Below are positions 17,337 through 26,646 of a stretch of 64,000 bases of DNA, piece after piece (within the stretch, counting starts at the first letter, position 1; the number at the start of each line of letters is the position of its first letter). Position numbers and translations under genes: made by a program. The notes below the pieces were generated by a model. It searched no databases. It was not told the DNA's origin and saw nothing but the letters and a program-made list of their open reading frames with translations. The stretch is from Dehalobacterium formicoaceticum (GTDB lineage Bacteria; Bacillota; Dehalobacteriia; Dehalobacteriales; Dehalobacteriaceae): the NCBI RefSeq assembly GCF_002224645.1, contig NZ_CP022121.1:1308501-1372500 (forward strand). The letters are read 5' to 3'.

Positions 17337-17411
17337 TGGTGGACGTGAAGGGACTTGAACCCTCGGCCTTCTGAATGCGAGCCAGACGCTCTCCCACTGA
17401 GCTACACGCCC
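17337..17411 (-). tRNA. tRNA-Ala (CGC)
   Basis: Minus-strand cloverleaf, acceptor GGGCGTG / CACGTCC containing the G3-U70 pair that defines alanine identity. The anticodon loop is CTCGCAT and CCA is encoded. Confidence 0.94.
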
Positions 17412-17445
17412 CGGCACCTATGATAAGTAATTATATCACTCTCAA

Positions 17446-17724
17446 TTAACTTGTCAATATTTTAGCAACAATTAGAAAGTGCCAGGCGCTTTTTAGCATA
17501 TCCTTGCAAATGTTTTTTGTGACAAAAATAAGCCAGCGCTTTTCGTGCTCTTCATTGGAGAATAAGGTGTTGGACGCAATCAACTTAATAAAAGTTGTTT
17601 GCGTGGCATCCTCCGCGTCCGCTATATTTTTTAGCAGCATCAAGGAAATGGGGTATACCATATCAACATGCCTATTGTAAAGATCCGTTATTTCTTTATC
17701 CGTGCAAAACTGCGAGACTGTCAT
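17446..17724 (-). pseudogene. ECF-type sigma factor fragment (region 2 only)
   Basis: The 92 residues match sigma-70 region 2 of small ECF factors (DLYNRHVDMVYPISLMLLKN, ADAEDATQTTFIKL, LIFVTKNICKDMLKSAWH). The sequence then ends within 11 unrelated residues, 35 bases before the tRNA-Ala gene. Region 4, needed for -35 recognition, is absent. AAGGTG precedes the ATG. It looks like a truncation by deletion or insertion, and a neighbouring IS630 remnant fits that view. Confidence 0.75.
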
Positions 17725-18061
17725 AGTTCACCTTAAATAATCAGCCGGCAGAGACTGCATTACCTTTCCCCCTAATATGGGATAAATTAAATGTTTGTTG
17801 TTGCATCAACTAATAGTATTACGATTCATTGGCCAAAAATGTTTTGAATCGGCCCTGAACTCCGCGGAAATTGAAAATGACTGCTCCAAGTAATTCTGAT
17901 AGAAAGAGTAAAGCTGTTAAGACAATATACAATCAAAATAACAAGAAGGAACTATCGTAATGAAAATGTATCAAGATATCAAGGAATCCGTCAATAGAAG
18001 TATCGAAATAAGGCAGACTAGGAGATAGGAGATTAGGAATGTCAGGGGAACGGGGTGAGAC

Positions 18062-18148
18062 CAGAGAAGCCGACGTATCGACAATTTACAGACACTCAAC
18101 CGTGAGTTGGAGGCTTGGCATGTTGACCGCAACCCGGAACAAATATGA
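18062..18148 (+). pseudogene. Probable IS630-family transposase C-terminal remnant
   Basis: The forward frame reads RRIDNLQTLNRELEAWHVDR, resembling the C-terminal part of IS630 transposases (an R-I-x-x-L-x-T-L..E..AW..xRN pattern), then stops. The catalytic DDE part is missing and no inverted terminal repeats are evident. The remainder of the 17.7-18.2 kb gap holds no gene; one 21-codon ORF at about 17960 looks like a fragment. Confidence 0.5.
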
Positions 18149-18229
18149 TAAAATTATCGATAACAATTAGTTGCCATTTAAGGTGTGATCTTTTAAACTG
18201 TAAGTATCATCTGTGTCAGGAGGAAAAGT

Positions 18230-19444
18230 ATGAAGTATATCGTTATTTTGGGGGATGGCATGGCAGATTATCCTTTGGCTGCCTATGATCACAAAACCCC
18301 ATTACAGCTGGCTCATAAACCCTATATTGATCAATTGGTTAAATCATCGGAAACAGGTATGGTGCAAACTATTCCCGAGGGTTATCCCCCGGGAAGTGAT
18401 GTAGCTAATATGTCGGTTTTGGGGTATGAACCGGAAATTTTTTATACAGGCCGTTCCCCCTTAGAAGCCGTAAGCCTGGGGGTTGATTTAGGAGAAAAGG
18501 ACATCGCGTTCAGATGTAATTTGGTGACTTTGTCTTTGGAAGAAAATTATGGGGATAAAACCATGCTAGATTATAGTGCCGGGGAAATTACCAGCGCAGA
18601 GGCTGCTCTTTTGATTCAAGAGATCAGCAAAGAAATCGGCACAGAAGAATTTCATTTTTATCCCGGGATCAGTTACCGTCATTTAATGGTGTGGATTAAT
18701 GGGGCATGGGAATTTGATTTAACTCCTCCCCACGATATTTCCGATCGTGTCATCGGCTCCTATTTGCCGAAAGGGGCAGGAAGTGATGTTTTGACGCGCA
18801 TGATGATAAAAAGTGAGGAAATTTTAAAAAATCATCCGGTAAACCAAAAAAGAAAAGAACTGGGACTTCAACCCGCAACATCAATCTGGTTGTGGGGACT
18901 GGGCAAGAAACCCAATTTTACCCCTTTTGTTAATAAATATGGTCTGGAAGGATCCGTGATCTGTGCGGTGGATTTAATCAAAGGGTTAGGGATCTGTGCC
19001 GGACTGAACACACCCCATGTAGACGGCGCCACCGGTGGCGTTCATACTGATTTCTTAGCTAAAGCCGAAGCCGCTCTGGCGGAATTAAAAGCAGGAAAGG
19101 ACTTTATTTATCTGCACGTGGAAGCTCCTGATGAGGCGGGGCACCAGGGTAATGCCCAGGAAAAGATTGGCGCTATTGAAAAGATAGATGAGCTGGTAGT
19201 GGGCAGGCTGCTTCGGGGACTGGAGGAAATGAAAGAAGATTATCGCCTGTTAATCTTGCCGGATCATCCCACGCCCATTTCCATCAAGACTCATACGGCA
19301 GAACCGGTGCCTTTTCTTATTTATGACAGCCGCCGAAATGTTTCTTCGGGGATTAATCGCTACACTGAAGAAGAAATTTCAGCTCAGGGAAATTTTGTTA
19401 AAAGCGGACCGGCGTTAATGGCGAAATTCATTAAGGGAGAATAA
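18230..19444 (+). CDS. apgM: Cofactor-independent phosphoglycerate mutase, archaeal type
   Basis: A 404-residue alkaline-phosphatase-superfamily enzyme of the ApgM family: GDGMADYP at the N-terminus (metal Asp), the PPGSDVANMSVLGY serine nucleophile region, HVEAPDEAGHQG and LPDHPTP metal ligands. It would interconvert 2- and 3-phosphoglycerate. Some bacterial members have been proposed to act as homoserine kinases, so threonine synthesis is an alternative role. AGGAGG precedes the ATG. It heads a tight cluster with menG and hflX. Confidence 0.9.
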   Translation: MKYIVILGDGMADYPLAAYDHKTPLQLAHKPYIDQLVKSSETGMVQTIPEGYPPGSDVANMSVLGYEPEIFYTGRSPLEAVSLGVDLGEKDIAFRCNLVTLSLEENYGDKTMLDYSAGEITSAEAALLIQEISKEIGTEEFHFYPGISYRHLMVWINGAWEFDLTPPHDISDRVIGSYLPKGAGSDVLTRMMIKSEEILKNHPVNQKRKELGLQPATSIWLWGLGKKPNFTPFVNKYGLEGSVICAVDLIKGLGICAGLNTPHVDGATGGVHTDFLAKAEAALAELKAGKDFIYLHVEAPDEAGHQGNAQEKIGAIEKIDELVVGRLLRGLEEMKEDYRLLILPDHPTPISIKTHTAEPVPFLIYDSRRNVSSGINRYTEEEISAQGNFVKSGPALMAKFIKGE

Positions 19445-19452
19445 AGGTTTTT

Positions 19453-20175
19453 ATGACAGACTTACCTGATAAGGATAAAAAAGAAGGCTATGTCCGGGAT
19501 TTATTTAATACCATCGCGGGCAAATATGACCTGCTCAATATCATCATGACCTTTGGTATGGATTCCCGATGGCGTAAATATGCCGTCAAGCGTTCTGAGG
19601 CTGAGCCTGGCAGCCAGGTTTTGGATATTTGCTGCGGAACTGGGAAAATTACCTTACAATTGGCGGAGCAAGTGGGTGAAGCTGGCCATGTTACCGGCCT
19701 GGATTTTTCTCAGCAGATGTTAAATGTGGCGCGTAGTAATGTGGCCGCAGCGGGACTGGATAAAAGAATTACCTTAATCCAGGGAAATGCTATGAGTTTA
19801 CCTTTTCCAGATCATTCTTTTGATGCCGTGACTGTAGGATGGGGCTTGCGCAATGTGCCTGATATTTTTACTGTGGTTCAGGAAATGATGCGGGTGGTAA
19901 AACCCGGCGGCATGGTGGTTTCTTTGGATATGGCAAAACCGGAAATACCTGTTTTTAAACAAATATATTGGCTTTATTTTGATTGGGTGGTGCCCTTCAT
20001 GGGCAAAATATGGGCAAAAAAAAGATCGGCATACCATTATCTCAATGACTCGGCAAAAGCCTTTCTCCATCAGAAGGAGTTGACCCAACTTTTCCAAAGG
20101 GCCGGTCTGGATCAGACATCTTACCATAATTTATTTGGCGGTGTAGTGGCGGTGGTGGAAGGCAGAAAGCCTTAA
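19453..20175 (+). CDS. menG: Demethylmenaquinone methyltransferase
   Basis: A 240-residue UbiE/MenG-family methyltransferase: [17 protein letters not shown], motif [22 protein letters not shown], and the family signature GWGLRNVPD. It carries out the last methylation of menaquinone, suggesting a respiratory quinone in this organism. It starts 8 bases after apgM and ends 11 bases before hflX. Confidence 0.94.
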   Translation: MTDLPDKDKKEGYVRDLFNTIAGKYDLLNIIMTFGMDSRWRKYAVKRSEAEPGSQVLDICCGTGKITLQLAEQVGEAGHVTGLDFSQQMLNVARSNVAAAGLDKRITLIQGNAMSLPFPDHSFDAVTVGWGLRNVPDIFTVVQEMMRVVKPGGMVVSLDMAKPEIPVFKQIYWLYFDWVVPFMGKIWAKKRSAYHYLNDSAKAFLHQKELTQLFQRAGLDQTSYHNLFGGVVAVVEGRKP

Positions 20176-20186
20176 AGGAGGGGAAT

Positions 20187-21983
20187 ATGAAGGTTAGCGG
20201 CAATCTGAAAGGCATATCCCAGGTGATGATGGACAGATTAAATCATTTATATGAGTTGCCGGTGGAACGGGGCCTGGTTGTTGATGAGGTACTGGCCTTG
20301 GAAATGGCAGCTATCACCAGAATAACGCGTAAAGAGATTGCGGTATATCTGGACAGACACGGCAAAGTGCTCCATGTGGCCATTGGCAATGATGATACCG
20401 TTCCTTTAGAGGAGATTTCGTTGCGCCGCAGTGAAAAAGGGTTAAGCGGCGTTCGGTGTGTTCATACTCATCCCGGAGGAGATGGGCAATTAAGCAGTGT
20501 TGACCTGGCGGCTCTGGAGATGATGCATTTCGATTGTATGGCAGCTTTAGGGGTTTTAGAAGACGGTACCGTCGGTACCGTGGGGATTGCCTTTAAATCA
20601 TCAGATCCTGACCACGCCGGAATTCTCCATCGTGTTTTGCCGGGGTTAAACGCCTTAAAAGAAATCGACTTTTTAGCAATAGTGGCAGAGATTGATAAAG
20701 GGACAGATCAATTACATACAGTTGGAGCAATAAAAAACAGGGAAAAGGCCTTTTTAGTTGCTTTGCAAAGAGATGCACTTCTGGAAAATGTGGAGGAATC
20801 CTTAAGCGAGCTGGAACAGCTTGCCGAAACTGCCGACGTGTCCGTAGTAGGGAAAGACATCCAGAAAAGGAACCGCCCGGATGCCGCCACATATATTGGT
20901 CAGGGTAAGGTTCGGGATATTCAGCTGCTTGCACAGGCGGAAGGGATTGACGTTGTAATTTTTGATGATGAATTATCCCCCGCTCAGCAAAGAAATTTAG
21001 AAAATTTAATTGGCGTAAAGATTATTGACCGCTCCATGCTCATTCTGGATATTTTTGCCCAAAGGGCATGGAGTAACGAAGGTAAATTGCAAGTGGAACT
21101 GGCTCAATTAAAATATTTGCTGCCCCGCCTAATGGGGCAGGGTACCGTGCTTTCCCGTTTGGGCGGGGGAATTGGTACGAGAGGTCCCGGAGAAACCAAG
21201 CTGGAAGTAGACCGCAGAAGAATTCGCAAGCGCATCACTGATCTGGAACAGCGCTTGGAAATGGTAAAAAAATCACGTGCTCTCCATCGCAAAAGATGGG
21301 CGGCCATGGAATTGCCAGTGGTTGCGCTGGTTGGGTACACCAATGCCGGAAAGTCTACTTTAATGCAGGCTTTGACAGGAGCCCAGGTATTAATTGAGGA
21401 CAAGCTTTTTGCCACATTAGATTCTACTACCAGGAAAGTGGATTTCAGCGATGGGCGTTCTTTCTTGCTGACAGATACGGTAGGTTTTATTCGTAAGCTG
21501 CCCCATCACTTAATTGCAGCCTTTCGGGGAACCCTTGAAGAAACCGTGGAAGCGGATCTGTTGCTTCATGTACTAGACGGCAGCAGCGAGCAAGCTGAGG
21601 AACAAGGGGATACGGTTCATCGTGTGTTAAAGGATTTGGGGATCGGAGATAAGCCGATCATTACCGTGATTAATAAAGCGGATTTAGTGACCTATGAGGG
21701 CACGATCAAGCGCTTGCTGCATCAATATGAGCCTGCAGTGGCAGTTTCTGCCCGGAAAAAAACCGGCTTGGAAGCTCTGTTAAAAATGATTGAAGAAACT
21801 TTGCACCAGGATCTGTTATTGGTTCAGATGATGATACCTTTTCATAAGGCATCACTTGTTGCGGAGATTCATAGTCAGGGAAAAATGATCAAAGAGGAAT
21901 ATCTCCCCGAGGGTATCAACATTGAGGCTTATGTGGATCAGCGTTTAAAAGGTATTCTCGAGCGTGGCTTGGTAACACCATAA
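20187..21983 (+). CDS. hflX: HflX-type ribosome-associated GTPase with N-terminal JAMM-like domain
   Basis: A 598-residue protein, about 170 longer than classical HflX. The C-terminal two thirds are standard HflX: glycine-rich [15 protein letters not shown], then G1 [11 protein letters not shown]3 [10 protein letters not shown] and G4 NKAD. The extra N-terminal domain contains His93-Thr-His95-Pro, Ser103 and Asp106 spaced HxHPx6SxxD, the JAMM/RadC metal-binding pattern, with Glu50 as a plausible catalytic glutamate. HflX splits or rescues ribosomes; what the N-domain does is unknown. AAAGGAGGGG precedes the ATG. Confidence 0.93.
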   Translation: MKVSGNLKGISQVMMDRLNHLYELPVERGLVVDEVLALEMAAITRITRKEIAVYLDRHGKVLHVAIGNDDTVPLEEISLRRSEKGLSGVRCVHTHPGGDGQLSSVDLAALEMMHFDCMAALGVLEDGTVGTVGIAFKSSDPDHAGILHRVLPGLNALKEIDFLAIVAEIDKGTDQLHTVGAIKNREKAFLVALQRDALLENVEESLSELEQLAETADVSVVGKDIQKRNRPDAATYIGQGKVRDIQLLAQAEGIDVVIFDDELSPAQQRNLENLIGVKIIDRSMLILDIFAQRAWSNEGKLQVELAQLKYLLPRLMGQGTVLSRLGGGIGTRGPGETKLEVDRRRIRKRITDLEQRLEMVKKSRALHRKRWAAMELPVVALVGYTNAGKSTLMQALTGAQVLIEDKLFATLDSTTRKVDFSDGRSFLLTDTVGFIRKLPHHLIAAFRGTLEETVEADLLLHVLDGSSEQAEEQGDTVHRVLKDLGIGDKPIITVINKADLVTYEGTIKRLLHQYEPAVAVSARKKTGLEALLKMIEETLHQDLLLVQMMIPFHKASLVAEIHSQGKMIKEEYLPEGINIEAYVDQRLKGILERGLVTP

Positions 21984-21991
21984 TTTTAATT

Positions 21992-22023
21992 GAAAGAAGC
22001 ATCGGGTGTTTCTTTCTTTTTTT
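21992..22023 (+). terminator. hflX terminator
   Basis: GAAAGAA (21992-21998) pairs with TTCTTTC (22010-22016), followed by seven T's. Confidence 0.7.
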
Positions 22024-22081
22024 ACGCCATTTGGGGAAGGATAAGCTCAGGAAGAAAAAAATTCCCTAAGGAGCGTATCAA

Positions 22082-23038
22082 GTGACGGAACAAATATTTT
22101 TTTTGGGAGCCGGTGCTTCCCGGGAGGCAGGAATCCCTACTCAAAAAGAACTATGGGAGAAGATTCAAGATAAATATTACAATACGGGAGATCAAAAGAT
22201 TAAAGAAATTCTGGATTTTGCTGCTTATCTTAACTTTGCTGAGCCAAAAGATAAGGTTCAAATAAACACGGCAGAGCTCTTAACCTTAATGGATCTGACT
22301 TTAGAGCAAAATTCTGCCATGGGGAGATATGGGGAAAAGGATTTGCGGCAGATACGGGAAGCTTTGGTAGCTGTGATCTGTGATATTCTGGAGGGAGCAG
22401 TAAAGAAAGAACGCTACGGGGTTCTGGCAGATTTTTGTCATCAGCTGACCCATGAGGACAGTATCATTTCCTTAAATTATGATACCGTCATGGATCACGT
22501 CATTCTGGACTGTCAGGGTGCAGTAGATTATGGTTTTCCCTTTGAGCTTATGGACGGGGGAGGCTGTTTTTCTCCTAAACAGGATTGGAAACCCATACTG
22601 TTAAAACCCCATGGTTCTCTGAATTGGCTTTATTGTCCCCGTTGTAACCATCTTTATCTTTTGGTAAGCTCCATGGAGAAAGATACTGCCTTGGGGATGA
22701 AATGTCGGAGGGACCAGCATCCTTTGTCCCGGGTCATCGTCACACCCTCCTATCATAAAAGATTTCTCGTACCTCAATTACATGATGTCTGGAGACGATG
22801 TTTTGAAGCCATTAATCGTGCTCAAGTCATTTATTTTATCGGATATTCTTTCCCGCCCGGAGATGTGCATATCATTCATCTGATTAAGCGTGCGGTATTA
22901 GCAGGCGGGCAGTGTCCGGAGATTTATGTGATTTCACCTGATTCCGATGGCGCCGTATTCAAAAGCTGTGAAAATATCTTCTCTTCTTTTCATTACTATC
23001 AGGCTTCTTTTCATGATTATTTTTATGGTAGAATGTAG
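22082..23038 (+). CDS. SIR2-like NAD-binding domain protein
   Basis: A 318-residue protein with the SIR2-superfamily nucleotide site FFLGAGASREAGIPT, the SLNYDTVMD motif, LLKPHGSLNW with the family histidine, and a late IGYSFPPGD Rossmann motif. CPRC and a second Cys about 30 residues later may bind zinc. The GTG start has AAGGAG 8 bases upstream. Stand-alone SIR2-like proteins include NAD-depleting antiphage effectors but also uncharacterised housekeeping members. No defence partner is adjacent, so function is open. Confidence 0.75.
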   Translation: MTEQIFFLGAGASREAGIPTQKELWEKIQDKYYNTGDQKIKEILDFAAYLNFAEPKDKVQINTAELLTLMDLTLEQNSAMGRYGEKDLRQIREALVAVICDILEGAVKKERYGVLADFCHQLTHEDSIISLNYDTVMDHVILDCQGAVDYGFPFELMDGGGCFSPKQDWKPILLKPHGSLNWLYCPRCNHLYLLVSSMEKDTALGMKCRRDQHPLSRVIVTPSYHKRFLVPQLHDVWRRCFEAINRAQVIYFIGYSFPPGDVHIIHLIKRAVLAGGQCPEIYVISPDSDGAVFKSCENIFSSFHYYQASFHDYFYGRM

Positions 23039-23046
23039 TATATAGA

Positions 23047-23070
23047 TATCAAACAATTTTGTTTGATAAA
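23047..23070. repeat. Dyad between the SIR2-like gene and phoP
   Basis: ATCAAACA and TGTTTGAT form an inverted repeat around ATTT, 25 bases before the phoP start. It could be a weak terminator of the upstream gene or an operator. Confidence 0.4.
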
Positions 23071-23093
23071 AACACATATATAGGGGGAAAAAA

Positions 23094-23776
23094 ATGCAAA
23101 AAATCTTAATTGTCGATGACGAAGAAAATATTGTAAGTCTTATTGATTATAATTTAAAAAGTGCCGGTTTCCAGACATTGGTTGCCTTTAACGGCCGGGA
23201 CGGTCTGTCAACGGCTTTGGAGCATCATCCGGATTTGATCATTTTAGATTTAATGCTCCCCAAAATGGATGGCTTTGATGTGGTGCGGGAACTGCGCAAA
23301 TCAAGCAGCATCCCGGTACTGATGTTGACCGCACGCAGCGAAGAATTTGACCGGGTGCTGGCTCTAGAATTAGGCGCGGATGATTATCTGATTAAACCCT
23401 TTAGTGTCAGGGAATTGATCGCTCGAGTCAAAGCAATTTTACGCCGTTCTGCCGGAAACAAAGAGGAAGCCTCAAGCAAGATGCTGCAGGTTGGCTCCAT
23501 CACGATTGATGAAGAAAAACATCAGGTATACGTTGATGAAAAAGAAATTGATTTGACCACGAAGGAATATGATCTCTTAAAATTGTTAATGACTAATCCA
23601 GGCAGGGTATTTTCCCGGGAAAAACTATTGGAACAGTTGTGGGATTATGAGTATTTTGGTGACACCAGGACGATAGATGTTCATATCAGGCATTTAAGAA
23701 AAAAATAGAAGAAGATGCGGCGAATCCACGCTATTTAAAGACAGTCTGGGGTGTGGGTTATAAATTTGGGGAGTAA
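23094..23776 (+). CDS. phoP: PhoP/PhoB-type response regulator, C-terminus frameshifted
   Basis: An OmpR/PhoB-family regulator: receiver domain with the DDEE acidic pocket, phospho-acceptor LILDLMLPKMDG and the KPF lysine, then a winged-helix domain. Translation as given stops at 23708 after HIRHLRKK because only seven A's occur at 23699-23705. One more A would restore the frame through EEDAANPRYLKTVWGVGYKF to the stop at 23774-23776 (227 residues). The missing part is the wing of the DNA-binding domain. The gene pairs with phoR and precedes pst, so it controls phosphate starvation genes. Confidence 0.9.
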
Positions 23777-23780
23777 ATTC

Positions 23781-25547
23781 ATGTTTCAAGGCATCAGAGG
23801 AAAAATTATCTATAATTATCTTTTTTTAATTCTGATTTCCATGTTGGTGGTGGGCGTTTCGCTGATTTGGATGCTGCAGAATTATTTACTGGATAATGTA
23901 GAGGATAATATGACAAATCAAGGGCGCTTAATTGCTGATGTCGTGTCAGAAGAAGTCAGCTTGGGCAACTATGATAAAGTGCAGGAAAAGGTCATTCAAT
24001 TAGCTTCAGATCTTAATTTGCGCATTACCATTGTTCTGAAAGATGGACGAGTGATTGGGGATTCGGAATCAGATCCAGACAGTATGGAAAATCATAAGAA
24101 CCGAATTGAAATCAGTCAAGCTCTGCAAAAACAAGTGGGCATTGATAAAAGAATGAGCTCTACGACAGAGATTGACACCATGTATGTGGCGGTGCCAATC
24201 ATAAATCAAGGTGAGGTTTTGGGTGCGGCCCGTATTGGTCTCCCCTTGCAGGAAATAAATCGTACCTTCCTAAAGGTACGGGGATTTATGTTCATCGGGA
24301 TTTTAATCGCCACCCTTATTGCCATTTTAATTAGTCTAAAGTTGGCAAAGGGATTTACAGAGCCTATAGCGAGTATTAGCAGGGGGGCACGTAAAATTGC
24401 AGCGGGGGATTTAACCACCCGGGTTTATTCCGGCTTACGGGATGAAATTGGAGAACTGGGTTTGGCTATTAACGATATGACAAAAACGCTCCAGCAGCAT
24501 ATTGAAGAAATCTCCCAGGAAAAAAGCCGTTTGGAAAATATTTTAGCGACGATTGCCAGCGGGGTTATTATGTTGGATAAATTCGGCTTTATCCGGGTAG
24601 TAAATCCGGCAGCGGAAGAAATGTTCGGCATCAATGCCTTGATCGCAGAAGGCAAGCAGAATGTGGAAGTGATTCGTAATTTTGGTTTGAATCAGGAAAT
24701 TGAAAATTGTATCCTACAGGAAAAATTCATCGAATACGAATTCACCTTGTATTTTCCAGAGGAACGAGTACTTCAATGCTATTTGGCGCCTTTTTATCGG
24801 GATAAAAAGATTGCCGGCATTACGATTGTATTTCATGACATCACAAAAATACGCAAGGTGGAACAGATGAGAGCTGATTTTGTAGCCAATGCTTCCCATG
24901 AATTAAGAACACCCTTGACAGTGATCAAAGGATACAGCGAAACTCTGCTTCATGGCGCTTTGGATGACCGGGAGCATGCCGAAAAATTTATTACTATCAT
25001 TGATCACGAAGCGGATCGTCTGCAGAGGCTGGTGGAAGAACTCTTAAATTTATCTCACCTGGAATCCCGCCGACAGGATCCTTTAGAAGAATCAGCGGAT
25101 CTTCTGGCAATTATCCCCAATGTGGGAGAAGAATTAAAACCCCGTCTTTTGGACAAAGCAATCTTTTTAGATTTAGATTTGCCTAAGGGGCTTCCCCATG
25201 TCAATGCAAATCCGGATCGATTCAAACAAATTTTAGTTAATTTACTGGACAATGCCATCAAGTATTCCCCTCAAGGGAGCCGAGTTCAAGTGACTATACA
25301 AGAAGAAGAGAAAACCGTAAAAATTCTGGTCAAAGATACCGGGATGGGAATTCCCGCGAAGGATTTGCCGCGTATTTTTGAACGCTTTTATCGTGTGGAC
25401 AAGGCCAGAAGCCGTCAAATGGGCGGCTTTGGTTTAGGATTATCAATTGTAAAGCACATGGTGGAAAATATGGGCGGTACCATTGGCGTGGAAAGCGAAG
25501 AAAACAAAGGCAGTACCTTTTGGTTTACTTTGCTGAAAAAAGCATAA
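23781..25547 (+). CDS. phoR: Phosphate-regulon sensor histidine kinase
   Basis: A 588-residue membrane kinase. An N-terminal membrane helix, an extracellular sensor segment (about residues 30-165), a second membrane helix, HAMP, PAS (ILATIASGVIMLD), the HisKA box NASHELRTPLTVIKGY and a HATPase domain (N-box NLLDNAIKYS, G-boxes DTGMGIP and GGFGLGLSI) occur in order. The ATG at 23781 follows GGGGAG and begins 5 bases after the restored phoP stop. It should autophosphorylate and signal to PhoP. Confidence 0.94.
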   Translation: MFQGIRGKIIYNYLFLILISMLVVGVSLIWMLQNYLLDNVEDNMTNQGRLIADVVSEEVSLGNYDKVQEKVIQLASDLNLRITIVLKDGRVIGDSESDPDSMENHKNRIEISQALQKQVGIDKRMSSTTEIDTMYVAVPIINQGEVLGAARIGLPLQEINRTFLKVRGFMFIGILIATLIAILISLKLAKGFTEPIASISRGARKIAAGDLTTRVYSGLRDEIGELGLAINDMTKTLQQHIEEISQEKSRLENILATIASGVIMLDKFGFIRVVNPAAEEMFGINALIAEGKQNVEVIRNFGLNQEIENCILQEKFIEYEFTLYFPEERVLQCYLAPFYRDKKIAGITIVFHDITKIRKVEQMRADFVANASHELRTPLTVIKGYSETLLHGALDDREHAEKFITIIDHEADRLQRLVEELLNLSHLESRRQDPLEESADLLAIIPNVGEELKPRLLDKAIFLDLDLPKGLPHVNANPDRFKQILVNLLDNAIKYSPQGSRVQVTIQEEEKTVKILVKDTGMGIPAKDLPRIFERFYRVDKARSRQMGGFGLGLSIVKHMVENMGGTIGVESEENKGSTFWFTLLKKA

Positions 25548-25565
25548 TTGAAGACAAAAGCAATC

Positions 25566-25604
25566 TTAACAAAATCTTAACATTTGGTTAATTAGGCCTT
25601 TACA
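25566..25604 (+). promoter_or_regulatory. Pho box upstream of pstS
   Basis: Four TTAACA-like hexamers, TTAACA (25566), TTAACA (25577), TTAATT (25588) and TTTACA (25599), are spaced exactly 11 bases apart. This matches the Bacillus PhoP box of TT(A/T/C)ACA direct repeats and sits 60 bases before the pstS start. Confidence 0.85.
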
Positions 25605-25663
25605 TAAAAGCTGTAAAGTGATATCGAAGTATTTAAACAAGAAAAAATCTAGGAGGATGAAAA

Positions 25664-26527
25664 ATGTTTTCAAGAAGTAAGATCAAGACTGGACTAATTT
25701 CGGTATTTTTGGTGACGATGCTCGCTTTAACAGGCTGCGGTAATGGAGATCAAGGTAAAGAGCAGCAACCTGATGGGCAAGGAGAACAAACTGGAGCATT
25801 GTCAGGCAGCCTTCAATTAGCTGGATCAACATCCGTACAACCTCTGGCAGAAGAACTGGCTGCAGCTTTTATGGAAAAGAACCCTGATGTAAAAATTGAT
25901 GTGCAAGGCGGAGGTTCCAGCGCCGGTGTGAAAGCAGCTGCCGACGGTGTAGCTGATCTGGGGATGGCTTCCCGAGAATTAAAAGATGAAGAAAAAACCT
26001 CGGTTCAAGCTACTGTAATTGCCAAAGATGGTATTGCCGTGGTTGTGAATACTGGTAATGCTGTGTCTGACTTGACCATGGATCAAGTTAAAGGTATCTT
26101 TTCAGGAGAAATTTCCAATTGGGATCAAGTCGGTGGAGCCAGTGCCCCGATTGTTGTAATCAATCGTGAAGAAGGTTCCGGTACCCGCGGCGCATTTGAA
26201 GAACTTGTTTTAAGCGAAGAAGTGAAATTTATTGAAAGTGCTGCAATTCAAAATTCCACCGGTGCCGTACGTACGGCTGTTTCCAGTGATGCTAATGCCA
26301 TCAGTTATATTTCCATGGGCTCTTTGGACGACAGTGTCAAGGCCCTCAAAGTAGATGGTGTAGATGCTACGGAAGATAATGTGATTGCCGGTACGTATAA
26401 AATATCCAGACCTTTTAATTTCCTGTCAAAGGGAGAACCTACCGAACTCGCAAAAACGTTTATTGATTGGATTTTAAGTGCTGAAGGTCAGGAAGTTGTG
26501 GCGGAAGAATTTATTCCTGTTAAATAA
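25664..26527 (+). CDS. pstS: Phosphate ABC transporter substrate-binding lipoprotein
   Basis: A 287-residue lipoprotein with lipobox LALTGC and a glutamine/glycine-rich linker. The phosphate-binding blocks are AGSTSVQPL, GGGSSAGVKA and NREEGSGTRGAF. It captures phosphate outside the membrane for PstCA. AGGAGG precedes the ATG. It heads pstSCAB-phoU under the four-repeat Pho box. Confidence 0.95.
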   Translation: MFSRSKIKTGLISVFLVTMLALTGCGNGDQGKEQQPDGQGEQTGALSGSLQLAGSTSVQPLAEELAAAFMEKNPDVKIDVQGGGSSAGVKAAADGVADLGMASRELKDEEKTSVQATVIAKDGIAVVVNTGNAVSDLTMDQVKGIFSGEISNWDQVGGASAPIVVINREEGSGTRGAFEELVLSEEVKFIESAAIQNSTGAVRTAVSSDANAISYISMGSLDDSVKALKVDGVDATEDNVIAGTYKISRPFNFLSKGEPTELAKTFIDWILSAEGQEVVAEEFIPVK

Positions 26528-26646
26528 AACACTGCCACAAAAAAATTATACTGAAAGGGGATAGGGGTGGTTGCAGTCATCTCTATCCCCTAAGTTTGAT
26601 TATGATGCTAGACGGAAGTAGGATCTTCGGAGGTCTTTGAGCAATT

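Noticed and set aside
17220-17417. Minus-strand ORF over tRNA-Val/Ala
   Set aside because: Lies wholly within tRNA genes.
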